A model generated the notes under the pieces. It was given only the letters and a program-made list of their open reading frames with translations. It ran no database searches and was not told the origin of the DNA. This document shows, in pieces, positions 43,960-56,803 of a stretch of 64,000 bases of DNA (the stretch's first letter is position 1; each line of letters starts with the position of its first letter). Where the stretch lies: the NCBI GenBank assembly GCA_016271365.2, contig JADMNL010000022.1, positions 224,416,501-224,480,500 on the forward strand, in the 5' to 3' direction. This stretch comes from Neoceratodus forsteri (taxonomy: Eukaryota > Chordata > Ceratodontiformes > Ceratodontidae). Made by a program: the position numbers and the translations under genes.

Positions 43960-45235
43960 CTGCAGCCCAAGTCTCAGGCAGAAACAAAGGTGGATCTTGG
44001 TCTATCCTTCGGAAGCCCTGCTATAGAGGGTAAGCTATGGGCCTCTGTCAAAGGCAGTGGATGTGGCCTATCTGGACTTATGCACTGCCTTGACACCATA
44101 CCTCTCAGGGAGACTGATAAAGTGCGCAGTCCAGGGTTGAGATTCAAAGTGTTGAACTGGGTTAGAAACTGGGTAACAGATAGGCATCAGAAGGTGATGG
44201 TTAACAGCACTCACTCTAATAACTAGGGAGCAACCAGTGGGGTGCCACAGAGCTCAGTACTAGGACTACTTCTCTTCAATATCTTCCTGAGTGATACTGA
44301 AAAAGAACTGAAGGGAAGGAAGGTATGCCTTTTGCAGATGATATCAAATTTTATAAAAGGGTGAACACACAGGAGGGGAGGAGAGGAGAGAGTGCATGGC
44401 AATCTTGGGAAACTCAAGGGTAGTCAGAAGCATGCTGGGATTCAAAACAAAAACTACAGAATCACACACCTAGAGCACAGCAACCCAAGAGCTGAGTATT
44501 GGTTGAGGGGAGATACTTACAGTCACTAAGGAAGAGAGGACCTTGGGGTTATCATATCTGATGGCGTCAAAGTGGCAAAAGCAGTATGACAAAGCAGTGG
44601 AGGGCTAATGGGATGCTGGGTTGCATAGGAAGGGGTATCTTCAGCACAAGGAGGGCAATGGTATTGCCATGTGTCACTCACTGGTGAAACCCCACCTGGA
44701 ATATTGTGTCCATAGATGGAGGCCACTCCTCAGAAAGGACATAGACAGGGTGGAGGCAGTTCAGAGAAGAGCAACTAAAATGTTGTCAGGTTGGCACCAA
44801 AAGCCCTATGAGGAGAGACTGAGGGATCTCAATATGTACACCCTGGAAGAGAGGAGAGTGAGAGAGGACATAGTAGAGACCTACAAGTACCTCACAGGGG
44901 TGAACGGGGTACAGGAGAGGAATCTCTTTCAAATGAGAAATAGAAACAAGACTAAGGGGCATGCAATGAAGCTGGAGTGGGAAAGTTTAACAGGGATCTG
45001 AGGAAGTACTGCTTCACTGAAAGGGTGATAGACAGCCAACGGAAGTGGTAGAAATTAAAACAGTGGGGGGCTTCATATATGTATGGGACAGACATTGGTG
45101 AATATTAACAAATAGGCAGGGAGGGGTGATCTGCCAGAGACTAGAAATAATCTAGGGAGGCAGACTAGGCAGGGAACATCTGAGCAGACTGGGTGGGACA
45201 AGTGGTCCATTTTTGCTAATAAAATCTAAGCCTCC
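43960..45235 (+). mobile_element. CR1-type LINE, 3' half of reverse transcriptase and 3' UTR
   Basis: RT motif B reads SGVPQSSVLGLLLFNIFLSD (44237-44296). The finger/thumb part gives LVKPHLEYCVHRWRP. The C-terminal block EAVQRRATKML, then DLNMYTLEERRVREDIVET, lies at 44750-44880. After a stop near 45001, remnants run to the 3' UTR, where 'gagcagactgggtgggac' and 'ggtccatttttgc' occur near 45180-45215. Motif C and several frames are broken. Confidence 0.85.
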
Positions 45236-45239
45236 ATGT

Positions 45240-47080
45240 TTTCAGGACTGGCTCTTTAATCAGATTGTGAAAACAAGCAGAAGAGTAGAAGCTGTTGAAT
45301 CTGAACATAGCTGGTTAGGAGAAATAAACAAGTGGTCAGGTTATGTCCAGATGGCTTGGGAGTCTTTAATGAGACACTAATTGGAATGCACATATGTAAT
45401 ACTGTATGTCATATTTTATGAGATGCCAGGTAGCCACCCTATTTCTGGGCATATATTGCACACAGACTGATGGATCAGATGTCAATTACAAACCTGTGAG
45501 ATGAAATAAGTTACAGCCTGTAATGACATGCTCAGACATAACAATTGCTGAAACTGCTCTTATCCAGTTGGATTGATTGATTTTACTTATCCATTTCATC
45601 AGTAGAAAAAAAAACAAAAAGTGAAAAATGTCTCCATGAAGGAAGCAGTTCCCTAAACAATGGTTTTTCAATGCATGACTGTGGAACTTTGCTGCCATCT
45701 TATGGAACAATTTGAAAAATATAATTTTGTAGGTGGTTAGCTGGCAAGTATTGTGTACATCATCTACTGTCTTTCTGCTTCTAGACAACTGCTTTTTAGT
45801 AACCCCTTCCAGCAGAATGGCAAGGAATAGGAAATACACAAGGAACACTTTGCAATGTAGCAGGCATCAGGCAACAGGTTCAGTTAACCCCACATGTGAC
45901 ATAAATGGAATGTTGGGAAGATGGGGGCTACAAGGACAGTAACAACAGGAACAAACAATAAATAATTTCATTCTGATCTTGGGGCATATCTTATATGTGG
46001 CTGGAATTAGTAATAGGTTGAAATAATGTTTATTTTTGCATTTTACATTATTTTGTACAGTATTCTATTTTCTGTAAAAGTGTATTAGCTGCTGAGAGCA
46101 AGGGATCCTATGGAAATGAGAAAAAGTTATTACTCACATAACTGTTTCAATGATTTCAGTAGAATGCCCAAAGTATTGTCATTGTGTGTTCCATATCAAC
46201 AGATGGTCTCTTGGTACATCTCAAAATCTATGGTCCTTTCTTTAACTTTCTTTGTTTTCCCCTTAGTCACCACTGTGATCTAGCCTCTCCCCAGGCAACC
46301 ATCCATCCCCATCACTCCCAACTGCTGCTTGCCATACCTTTCCACCTTTTACACAGCTATGCTGGCAAATTCTTCAGATATCCAGCAAGGTGGAAGTGTT
46401 GGAGTTGGGGACCCCCAAGCCTATGGTTAGGTGCAAGGCATTGGGAAGACATGCTGGGCATGGGTGCGCTGAGACAATCATCCTCCATAGTGGGGTATTT
46501 GCTGCAGTTTATTTTAATTTTTTTTTGCAGTAAAAAGTTTATTTATTTTATAATAAGAATTAAAATGGTACAATGTAGTTAACTGTCAATCAAGTTTCAT
46601 ATAACAATACAATAAATACATCAGAAGTCAGTGGCATTAAAAGCAACTCAATTCTATAGAAGAAGTTTAAGTATGAAGAACAATTTTCTTAGGTTAAATA
46701 CTGAAAGAAAAAAGAATAAAATGGTTACCCTTTAAGTGTCAGTTTCAATGTAACTGAGGGGTAGGTAATCATTAATTACATCAAATGAGTAATTATTCTG
46801 TAGTTGCATGTTGTTGCATGTAACTGCACTGTATTTTCAAAGCAGTGCCAGTGTACTTATGCTGTAACTACAGTGTAGTTCAGGAAACTTAAAAGTGTTA
46901 CCAATTGAAAGAGTTTAATTCTCTGGTTTCATACATACTTCTGTTTTTTCACCCATCCTCCAGGATGCTGTCTTCAAGGGCATCATGGAGTGCATATACA
47001 AGGTGTGGTGCTGCACCTGGTCAGCCGTGCCCAACCCATCCACTGGTCTTCCAGCTGCACTGTAATACATAAAGCAACTT
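45240..47080. other. No recognisable gene
   Basis: Two open frames (minus 45486-45848, plus 46184-46582) have no recognised domain and I treat them as chance. The rest is AT-rich. Confidence 0.35.
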
Positions 47081-47084
47081 ACAT

Positions 47085-47740
47085 GTTTGGAGGCAGGTCT
47101 TAAAAGCAGTGCCTGAAATAAGAGACTTAGGAATATTAGTAACTAGTGACCTCAAACCTAAAAGGCACTATGAGGCGGTCACCATGAAATCCTTCCACAT
47201 ATTAAGCTGTATAAATAGACATATCCCAAGTAGAGATAACAAAAAGCTATGTTACCACTTTACAGTGCATTAATAAGGCCACATTTTGATTAATGTACAT
47301 TTCTGGGCTCCTTCATCCAAAACTCACAATAATAACCTCAAACGGGTCCAATACAGAATGACAAAAACAATAAATGGCATACGAAATCTGAGCTATGAAG
47401 ACAGACTTAAAAGTCTTAATTTGCATTCTCTGGATTATTGAAGGATGAGAGGGGATCTGTGTTTGGTTTTCTGCGTACAAGACAACACAGACTTGTGGGA
47501 CAACTCAAGCCTCCAGTTAAGTACCAACATATATACTGCCAGATCCCATGCATTACAGTTAAAGGGGAATATAAACCATACTTCAAAAAGGGCAGCCTGG
47601 TTTTCAGAAACAGTGGTCTCACTGTGAAATAAACTCCCACCTGAAATAATGGGACATAGCACAGTTAATGAGTTTAAAACCAAATTAGATAGATATTGCA
47701 TGGAGTGTGAAAATGGAGTTTACACCTTATAAGTGTCTCG
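47085..47740 (+). mobile_element. CR1/L2-like LINE C-terminal fragment, decayed
   Basis: A sense reading gives VPEIRDLGILVTSDLKP, FHILSCINR and LKRVQYRMTKTI, then LSYEDRLKSLNLHSLDY and RMRGDLCLVF, in that order and with few stops. This is the region after motif C of CR1-group reverse transcriptase. The 3' end near 47740 lacks a clear tail. Confidence 0.75.
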
Positions 47741-48161
47741 AGCATATCAGGACAATTTTGTCTATTTTGCTTGTACTACACCTATGAACCTACAAACTAC
47801 ACTATCAACTGTGGTCACCCAGGAAGCAGTATTGAGGTGGAGGATGGTACCCACACTTCCCAGAGTTGGCATGCCTCTGAGATGCAAGTCCCTCCTCCCT
47901 AGACTCACCCCTTACATCCCTAGCTCAGTCCTGAACCTGAATCTCCAGTGTCATGAGCTGTAACCCTACTGCAGCACCAGTGGTCTGACTCCCGGTGGTC
48001 AAGGCCCTTTGTGCTCTGTGATTCCATGGTCACAGTGATGGCTGCAGAACCAACCAATCAATCAATCAACTTTATTTGTAAAAGCTCTTTTCCACAGATC
48101 AAGGCACTGTACATATAACAAAATATATAAAACAGTTAAAACAACAGTTAAACATTTTTCA

Positions 48162-48711
48162 CTGGCCGGTGGTGCAGAGTGTTGAGGTGCTGGACTCCAC
48201 ACCTCGCACCATGCGGTGACCCAGGTTAGGGAACAGACTCAGGTCATCGGTGGGTCGGCAGGGGATCAGGATTGAGCATCCGTGAGACTGCTTTCCTGAT
48301 CCTGGGAGGGCTGGAAATCCACCATGCCTGAAGTGGCCCCTGGGAAACCTGGGGGTGCTATGTGCCGGTGTGCATGTGGGGGAGCACAGCAGACATTGGC
48401 ACATTGTGCCTAGACATCATTGCATGTCCATGCTCCAGTGGGCACACTCAAGCTGGAAAATGGCTGGATGCAGCCATGCAGCTTGATGACCAAGCCCTGC
48501 CTCACTAGGAGGACTCTCGTGGAATCACACTTGGGGAGTTCCAGGGCCAGTCCAGCTGGGAGGGTGTGGGAAGTCTCCCTAGTGGACTGATGATGGCCAT
48601 ACCAGATCCCCTATCATGTGTGAGCCTGGTGCTCTTCCAGTGGGCAGGGCTGACAGCTGGATGCCCCGCTGGTAGTCAACACAGTAAGGCATAAAAATAG
48701 ATGTGATAAAA
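48162..48711 (+). mobile_element. Long tRNA-headed SINE inserted in the L2 3' UTR
   Basis: The head 'ctggccggtggtgcagagt', 'gttgaggtgctggact' and 'gtgacccaggtt' matches 26946-27020. Flanks read acatttttca on the left and aaaattttca on the right, a near-match duplication. The tail is 'ataaaaatagatgtgataaaa'. The insertion postdates the L2 copy. Confidence 0.8.
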
Positions 48712-48716
48712 AATTT

Positions 48717-49583
48717 TCAACAGTATTTAATTCTAAGATCCCAACAATTTGATGTATCTGGGAGTGCTAAACTAAATAAGTAGTTTTTGAGAGCTACTTC
48801 AAAGCTCTGGATGGTCAGGCACTCTCTAACCCAATGAGGTAGAGAATTCCATGGAGTTGAGGCAGCAAACATAAATGATATTGTCACTGATGTCCTGAAT
48901 CGCACTCTGGGAATTTCTAGAAATCCTTCATAGGTGGATCGGAGTGGATGGGAGGGGCAGTAGGGAGAAAGGAGATTGTGTAGATAGTGGGGTCCCTGTT
49001 CATGCAGGGCTTTATAGGTTAGCAAAGCAACCTTGAAGGTGATCCACCATTGTATCGGCAGGCAGTGCAGTCTGCGGAGCACAGGCATAATGTGACCGGT
49101 CCTAGAAGTACCAGTCACAAGCCTGGCTGCTGCATTCTGCACCAACTGTAAGAGGTGGATTTCAACCCATGATAGCACCAGGTACAGGGAATTGCAGTAG
49201 TAAAGGCGAAAGGTCACAAAGGCATGGACCAATATTGGAATGTCATCAGAAGGAACCAGGTGTTTCACCCGGGCGATATTCCTCAGATGGTAAAATGAGG
49301 TTTTGACAGTGGCAGATACCTGCGATTTCAGGGTCAAACCGTCATCAAAAATAATGCCAAGGTTACGCGCCTGGTCTGAGGTAGCCAACTGAACATCCTC
49401 AAGCCAAATCCTGGAAGGTTGTCCAGCTGACAAACTCACCTTCCAACAATCTGGGTCCACAACCAACACCTTGGTTTTAGCTGAGTTTAACCTCAGACAG
49501 CTAGTATTCATCCAGTCCTGGATCTCAGCAAGGCAATTATTAAACACCGAGATAACATCATCCTGCTCAGGTACAAAGGACAT
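48717..49583 (-). pseudogene. L2 reverse transcriptase C-terminal ORF, 288 codons
   Basis: The frame starts just after the YADD motif (MSFVPEQDD). It contains WMNTSCLRLNSAKTKVLVV, ARNLGIIFDDGLTLK, LLQLVQNAAARLVTGTSR, LRRLHCLPIQWWITFKVA and FAASTPWNSLPHWVRE, the ordered C-terminal landmarks of L2 LINEs. One frameshift separates it from the upstream palm domain at 49629-49880. It is the best-preserved L2 coding stretch in the window but cannot act alone. Confidence 0.85.
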
Positions 49584-49894
49584 GTACAGCTGAGTATCAT
49601 CTGCATAATAGTGATACCTCAGACTGTATCACCTATTAATGTCTCCCAATGGCAGCATATACACTGCAAACATGGGTGACAAAATGGAATCCTTCAATAC
49701 CCTGCAGGATAGGAGGAGGGTCAGAGGAAAAATTCCAGTGACCACTCTGAGTCCTATCCTCAAGGAAAGATCAAAACCATCTGAGGACCTTACATGACAG
49801 TCCACAGATGACCCGAGGCACTCTAATAGCACACCAAGGTCAACAGTGTCAAATGCTGCAGAGAGATCAAGGAGGACCAAGATGGAATAGGTCC

Positions 49895-50355
49895 TCTGAT
49901 CTCTTGCTATTAGATCATTTAGAATGGTGGGACCACAACAAAGCTGTGCCTACCACAGGAAGCTGGGCCAACTGTAGGAAGCTGGGCCAACCACAGGAAG
50001 CTGGGCCAAACATGGAACATTGTAACATACTGGGCACAGTCACAAATTCAATTTTTCATGTGCTGAATAAACATCTAACCCATGCAGAAGAAGTTCAACC
50101 GCAGTAATAAAACTGTGTCATAGGTATCTGTCACCCAAATTAAATATGGTGTTTGCAGTGCAGCTGCAACAGAACTATATCAACCATCTTTCTTGTCATG
50201 GGACTTTAAAACTTTGCCTCAATGTATGCTCTCTCTACCAACATGAGGCTTTAAATGAATAACTCCTGCCTACACACTGCTCCCCCCAAATCATCACAGA
50301 AACACTTCTGGCTCCCATCCAAGTTTGTGACCTGCTTCCACCCTGCAAAAGGTCA
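49895..50355. other. No recognisable gene; short direct repeats at 49965-50010
   Basis: The block 'aggaagctgggccaac' is repeated three times at 18-bp spacing. The remainder is unassigned. Confidence 0.6.
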
Positions 50356-50597
50356 GTCAAGGTTTGGAAGTAGAGTGCTTCTTTAGGGCTTCAGCAATAA
50401 AAATACACACACACCAAACTACCAGCGAATGTAATCCTCCTACCCCAAACACACAAACAGTACCTATTAGTGCTCCTACACAAATGTCATGCTCTGTGCC
50501 TACATTTAATCTACCTGTCCTGCTTTCTACCACTCCAACTTACTCAGACTGCCCTGCCTCTGCTACTGCTCAACATGTGCTTTTATGCGGAAGTCAC

Positions 50598-50884
50598 CCT
50601 CCTCAGGCTCCCTCAGCCACCAGTGGCAGCGGCTTGATTCCACTGCAACCAGGCATTTCAACCCCTGCCAGCCAGGCAGAGCTCTGCCCCAGGCACAGAC
50701 CATGCAAGGAATTGAAACCCACTCCTCTTGTTGGTCGCAGCAGATGCTGCCTGCCAATCCATTGGCTGCTTCCAGCTGTTAGTGCACCATGACTGGCTGG
50801 GTCTGCTCACTGGCTCTTTCAGCCAGCAGCACTGCCATTCTGATCTCTCCTCCAGTTTAAATTTGTTCTACTCCTTTAATTGTA
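50598..50884 (+). repeat. About 290-bp direct repeat, copy 1 (possible LINE 5' UTR monomer)
   Basis: It shares with 52140-52435 the ordered blocks 'cctcctcaggctcc', 'gccaccagtgg', 'gcagatgctgc', 'tgactggctgggtctgctca' and 'ctggctcttt'. It lies upstream of the LINE coding region at 53.1 kb, so it may be a 5' UTR monomer of that element. Confidence 0.85.
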
Positions 50885-50929
50885 CCGTAATTATTTCTTA
50901 CATCACTATTTGCTAATATTTTTATTGTA

Positions 50930-51645
50930 TTGGTTTTATTTATTGAAATATATCAGAATTACCATCCTTTGAGTCATAGAATCCTTTGCAAAGGCTCCAC
51001 GTCAGTAAGAAATATACACTAAGGATCACAAGTTGAAAACATTGGGTACAGATTACACATTAGGCAACAGTACAATCTTAAAATACATGACACAGTAGTG
51101 AAAAAACATAGCTAGAAGATTAGACATATGGTGAAGTGTATAAGTATGGTTACATCATCTGGGAACCTTAAAGGAGGTCCCGGGTCTACACTTTAGTTCA
51201 CAAGACAGTATTTGACTTTCGGAGGGTCTTATATGCTAGGCCCTGAGTCAGTATATGATAAAGAGAGATTGAGGATACTAGCTTGGGGCTAGACGTGGGT
51301 GCTAGAAGGGGTGGGGGGTAACCATCTGAGTGGTATTTGAAACAAGTTATTTACTTTAACTACAGTCACAGGGTGCCGAAATAAGGAAAGTCTGAAGATC
51401 AGTTTTAAACTGGCTGATAGTGGATATGAGGGGGATTGCGGATGGTAGGTTGTTTAGCCACAGTGGGGCATGATAACGGAAAGACTGTTGCCCAAGGGAT
51501 GTTCTACTGTGTGGTACTAGTAAGGGGGCATTTGCAGAGTGCCTTGTAGTACTCCTGCACGAGTCAATTTGAATAAGAGGGTGGAGGCCTGCCGGAGCTT
51601 GCTTGTTTAGTACCTTCTTAGATCATAATCTGCTTAGTTTTAGCT
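50930..51645 (-). mobile_element. Antisense LINE 3' fragment, same family as 30377-33527
   Basis: The start 'tttattgaaatatatcag' and 'cctttgcaaaggctccacg' match 30385-30450. The stretch 'gtggggcatgataacgga' with 'tgttgcccaagg' at 51460-51500 matches 30980-31015, the C-terminal coding region. It lies between the two 290-bp repeats. Confidence 0.8.
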
Positions 51646-52139
51646 ATTGCGAGCTGTACTAGCTATTATTATTTACCTTAGCCTGCAGTCAGCTTGAGTC
51701 ATTTGCTATTGCTGATGTACTTCTACTGCTGTTTTGGGTCAGCTTAGGTGGCCTGCAACATTTTTTGTAATAGCCCTGCCAGCCTACAGAACTTATTTCC
51801 ATAAGTTTTGTGCCTATTGCTGTATTGTAACTGCAGGTTCTCTCTAGTAGTCCTTTTCTGCCCTCTCCGCCTTTCACTTCTGTCCTCCACCCCCTGCTGT
51901 CCCTCTCAGTCTTCCCACTCATAGCTAAACATACGAGTCTCCCTCGGCACCAGCAGCCCCCCCTTTTCTTTGTGTTGTACTCCCTCACTTAATCTTTGTC
52001 TTTTCTTCCTTCCCCCTCCCTCACTAATCCCCTCTCCTGTATCTCAAGTGTGCCACCCATCGATTAACTGCAGTGCCGGCCCCATGGTGCTCTGCCCTGA
52101 TTAACTGGCAATCCTCATCTCTCCCTTCACAGGAATTTG

Positions 52140-52435
52140 CCCTCCTCAGGCTCCATCGGCCACCAGTGGCTGCAGCTTGATCCCCCTGCAACCAGCCATT
52201 CTCAACCCCAACCCATCAGCTAGAAGCTCTGTCACTAGGTATGGACCAAGCTGGGAGTTGAAACCTGCTCCTCTCGTTGGTTGCAGTAGATGCTGCTTGC
52301 CACTCCATTAGCTGCCTCCACCCGTTAGTGCATTGTGACTGGCTGGGTCTGCTCACTGGCTCTTTCTGCTGGCAGCCCTGCCATTCCAATCATTCCTCCA
52401 GTTTTGATTTTTACTACTCTTTTAATTTGTCCCTC
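52140..52435 (+). repeat. About 290-bp direct repeat, copy 2
   Basis: Second copy of the block at 50598-50884, with the same order of motifs and roughly 80 percent identity by eye. It leads directly into the pyrimidine-rich leader of the LINE. Confidence 0.85.
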
Positions 52436-52439
52436 CCTC

Positions 52440-55400
52440 CCCAACCCCAGCCTCTATTAAATCCTCTACATTTCCTGCCTCCTTCTACTGGCTCCACTAC
52501 CATTGGCCCCTGTCTGATCTCTGTCCTCCTTCCTCATGGGCTTGTCTCCTCCCCCATCCATTCTCTGCTGCTTCAAACACAGTCCCCACAGTGGCTATTA
52601 TCCCTGTATGAGTCTTATTGCAGTTAGTCCTCCTTCCTATCCTAGCTCCATTCAGGCTCACCACCCTTTTCTGCTCCTCAATACAAACCTCACTGTAACT
52701 ACTGTCCTGGTATTGCCTTTAACTGCAGCTAGTTTTTCCCCCTCATTCCTAGCTTCACCTAGGTTCTCCATCCTTTCAGGGTTCTCTACCCCTCAATTTC
52801 TTTCATTCTGCTCTACTTAACTTTAGCGCAAACTATCCTCCTTAGTACCCACACACCACGACTGCCTCTCAATTATTCTGCATTGTCTCCATCCTTGTGT
52901 CCAGTCTACCCTGTATAAGCCATAATGATGAGAACTTGTCCCTCTGGCACTCCAATGCACCTCTATGCATTCTTCATTCTACTAACCCTGATCCCCTCAG
53001 GTGTTGCTAGAGGCCCTTCTGAGCCATCCTGTACAACAGGTGCTTTCACCACCTCTTCTGTGCCCTTTGTCCTGTCACCTAGCACTACTCTGCCTTTTTA
53101 ACATACATTCCACAAATACCTAACTTTGCCCACTTGCACTATGACTTCTTTTACTCTATCAGGTCAGGTGGTTATTTGTATCTCCTTCTCTTTTATTAAA
53201 TATGCCCATCTGTCTAAAATGTGCTCTAACCCCTTCCAGCTAAAACAGGGGCAGGCCTCATCCTTTACACCCTTATTTAATTCCCTTAAGAAAATAGTAC
53301 TCCTTCTGCTACTTTGCTCAGGGAATGTTGAACTAAATCCTGGCCCATTTATTCCTCTCTCTGTGCCCTCATATCTGACTCTCTTTAAAGGGCTGTCTTT
53401 TCTCCACATCAGTGCTTGCAGTCTCCTAAGGAAGCTGGATGCATCCAGGTCTGGGTTTCACATGCCAACCTAGACTTCCTTGTCATATCAGAGACCTGGC
53501 TAAAATCCCACACCTCTGACAGGGCTATAAATATCTCCTCTTATAATGTCTTCTGGGCTGACAGACCCACTAGGGGCAGGGGCATCGCTATATACATGCG
53601 TGACAAATATTCTGTCTCTCTCGCGGACACTGCTTCTCTCCCCAAAGAGTTTGAATGCCTCTATCTTACAGTCTGCATTTCCTCTTCTAAGTCCTTTTCC
53701 CTCACAGGCTGCCACAGGTCACCCTCCGGTGGCCTCAAATTGTTGCAGCAGCCTCAAGTCCCTCCTAAGTCCCCTAACCTCTGAGCTTATCATAATGGGC
53801 AACCTAAATCAGGATTGGCTCTCACCCTGCTACTTCCCTCTTAAAGACCTCTGCGATTTCCTCGGTCTCTCCCAATTACTATCCGAAGCCACTCATATCA
53901 AAGTCAAAAACCCTGCCAATAACTCCATGCTCTACCTTATCTTGGTGAATAAACCTCACAACTTCATTTACTCTAGAGTCTTCTTCAATGATATAAGTGG
54001 TCATTGTGCTGTTGCTTGCATAAGGAACCTGCCTAAACTTGTCTCCTCCTCTACCTATATTTACAAAAGAAGCCACCACAGTTTTAATCCTGCCAGCTTC
54101 CTTTTGGACCTAAACAATATCAGATAGCAGGACTTTTATCTTGCCTCCTCATTATAATCTGTCCACCTCCACTTCAAAAGCCTGCTACTTCAGGTAATTA
54201 CTAAGCATGCCCCACTAGTTAAAGTCAGAACCAGGTCCAAATTCTACCCTTGGTTCAATGACTCGCTCAGGCAGCCCTGCATGAATGATATGCCCTTTGG
54301 AAATTGGCTCGCAAAACCAGACTTCCTTCTGACTGGACAGCATTCCGTGCTTCCAGGAATCATTGTGCAAAATTAATCAGGGCTACAAAAGCAAGATACT
54401 TTCAGTCTGCCCTGGACTCCTCCACTAAGAATCCCCATACATTCTGGAAGACCCTGAAGGAAATTCAAAGCTACAACCCTCCCCCTATCCTTCATGCAAA
54501 GATCTCTACCAGCAATACCATAACGTCCTGCAAAAGCGACATACTAAACCTTTTAAACAACCACTTCTCAATGGCTGGTCTTGCATTCAATTCCTCCCCT
54601 GCTGGTACTCTTCGCTCTTCCCCATTTAGCTCAGTCTCCCCAAACCTCCCCATGAGAACTTCCCCCATACAAATTCCTTCAGTTTTGCTCCTGTCACATT
54701 TAAACAAGTGGAAGATCTGATGCTTGCTCTTGATGTGACTAAAAGTGCTGGGGCAGACCAAATCGATCCCCTACTTCCTAAAGCTTGGGTACCGTGCACT
54801 GACTGCCCCTATCACCCATCTTTTTAACACATCTCTTGCTGAAGGGGCCCATCCCCCATGACTGGAAAATAGCCCATAACGTCCTTTTCATCAAATCAGG
54901 TGACTCAAGCGACCTGAACAACTACAGGCCTATATCACTTTTACCAGCTCTCTCTAAACTACTTGAAAAATTAGTGAACTCACAAATCAGGGAATATCTC
55001 GAGTCACATAATCTAATGAACCCCCTTCAGTCCAGCTTCAGACCCAATCACAGTATCATCATTGCTCTCAACAAGGTACCTAATGACTGGCAAACAGCAC
55101 TTGATGCCAAAAATCACATCTGTGCCCTATTCTTAGATTTAAGCAAGGCATTCAATACCATCAATCATTGCCTTCTCCTTCACATGTTACAGAATATAGG
55201 CCTGGATGACCCCTTCCTCAAATGGTTTACCTCCTACTTATTAGGCAAACAGCGGCAGGTTAAAGCCCACTGCGGCCTCTCCCCAACTTAAGTTCATCAT
55301 GAGGGGAGTTCCACAGGACTCAATTCTGGGGCCTCTGCTAATTGCAATATATATCAATGACATTGATCTCAAAATCTCCTCAGCAAATCTACACCTATTC

Positions 55401-56270
55401 ATAGATGACACTGCATTGTAGATGGTAAATCTCTCCCTAGACACGGCCTGTTCTAACCTTCAACATGAATTCCGCCAAATGGAGCATAACCTACTTCACC
55501 TCAAACTGCTGCTAAATGCAAAAAAATACTAAAACATGTCTATGTTCTTTTCCCCAGGTATCCGCAGTTGGTACTGCTTCCTCTGGGGTCAGGCCACCAA
55601 ACACATCCTCCTGGGTGAATCATCAGAACCAGTAGAAAAGTTCAAATATCTAGGTTTCTGAATTGATAACAGGCTCTCCTTTGCAACCCACATTGATGAG
55701 CTAGCCAAAAAACTCAGACAGAGACTAGACATATTTTTCAGCATCAAACACCTCCTTACCTATGAGTCCAAAATAAGATGAGTGCAATCAACATTTCTTC
55801 TCCTCCATGACAACAGAGACATTTCTTATAGGCACTGCCCCATCTCCTCCCTCTCCAAACTTGACACACTGTACCACAGAACTCTCAGATTTATCACCAA
55901 CTCCCCCTACAACACCCATCATTGTTTACTCTATGCCAAACTGGTCTGGTACTCCTTAAGCATAAGAAGTCTGAGAAACAGAGCACTATTGCCCTACAGA
56001 GCCATAATAGGCTCACGCCCCCTTACATCTCAAATCACCTGGTCTGTTCCACAGAAACCTAATCCCTGAGAAGATATTCCTATATTACACTCATCATCCC
56101 TAGGATCAGAACACAGTACGGTTCTTCTATCCAAAGCCATGCCCTTCTCTTCACTTGGAATACTATCCAAAACTCCCTAAAACTCTCTCAATTTGTCAGC
56201 TTATCAACCTTCAAAGTGCTTCTTAGCAACCTATTAAATGAAACCTGTAAATGCTTCAAACCCTAATCTC
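52440..56270 (+). mobile_element. LINE copy 1 of a tandem pair, full-length-like but frame-broken
   Basis: A C/T-rich leader is followed by a leucine-rich segment ending SGNVELNPGP (53318-53347), a 2A-like motif. The endonuclease is spread over two frames: LVISETWLKS with RGIAIYMRD, then IIMGNLNQDWL and a SGHCAVACI remnant of the SDH block (53450-54020). The RT has NNYRPISLLPALSKLLEKL, motif A FLDLSKAFNTINH (55128-55166), motif B GVPQDSILGP (about 55307-55336) and motif C FIDD (55398-55409). The C-terminus reaches about 56260 with multiple stops. No 3' tail like that of copy 2 is present. Confidence 0.88.
53321..53347 (+). other. 2A-like motif GNVELNPGP
   Basis: It follows a run of five Leu and one Cys. 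The canonical 2A core is D(V/I)ExNPGP; here the Asp is Asn. Such motifs, at the N-terminus of LINE ORFs, are known to cause ribosome skipping between Gly and Pro in some non-LTR elements. Confidence 0.6.
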
Positions 56271-56803
56271 TCCCCTTCCCCTTCCACTGCTTCCTTGCTA
56301 TTTCTTTCTTTTTCTACTCCCCTATTTACCGGAATACCTAACGAATTGTTGAAAAGATATGTTTATTATAACATATGTTCATTTATGCCTGTATACGCCC
56401 CCTGTTAACTTAAAGGGCAACCATGAGAGTCTTTGTCTGGCTCCGCTTACTCATCAGCTTTTGCATAGTAACCTACGTGGCAAAACAATCAAACAGAATT
56501 GATCCCAACAATGAGTCATGCCCTACACTGCTAGACTCCACATATATCAACACTATGAATAAATTGTGCTGCCACTGTATGACTCTGATCCCCTTTCAAT
56601 TTGTGGAAGCTCCCTGAAGTGGGACCGCTACTTTGTCTCCTCTACATGGCTTCACACCCTATCTATCAAAAATCTGTATGGCTTGATGTTATTCTGGATG
56701 GACTTTAGGCTATGTATCCTTAGGTCATCACAAGGGGAAGTTTCAGTCTCTGGACCCCTGTACTCAGACCCATTCTAGTTGCAGAAAGATTCGTCCCTTC
56801 AAA

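Larger units (their letters stand above)
48050..49890 (-). mobile_element. L2-type LINE, 3' half, with SINE in its 3' UTR
   Basis: The tail at 48053-48070 is (GATT)n on the minus strand, preceded by 'acaaataaag'. Coding runs from motif A VLLDLSAAFDTVD (49875-49840) through a B-like KDSILSPMFAVYMLPLGDI and an intact YADDTQLYMSF (about 49612-49575). A 288-codon frame follows. The 3' UTR is interrupted by a SINE at 48162-48711. It is 5' truncated near 49890. Confidence 0.88.

Noticed and set aside
46274..46280. CACAGTG heptamer on the minus strand with an A-rich stretch about 12 bp on
   Set aside because: The would-be nonamer matches the consensus poorly and no J-like FGxG motif is adjacent.
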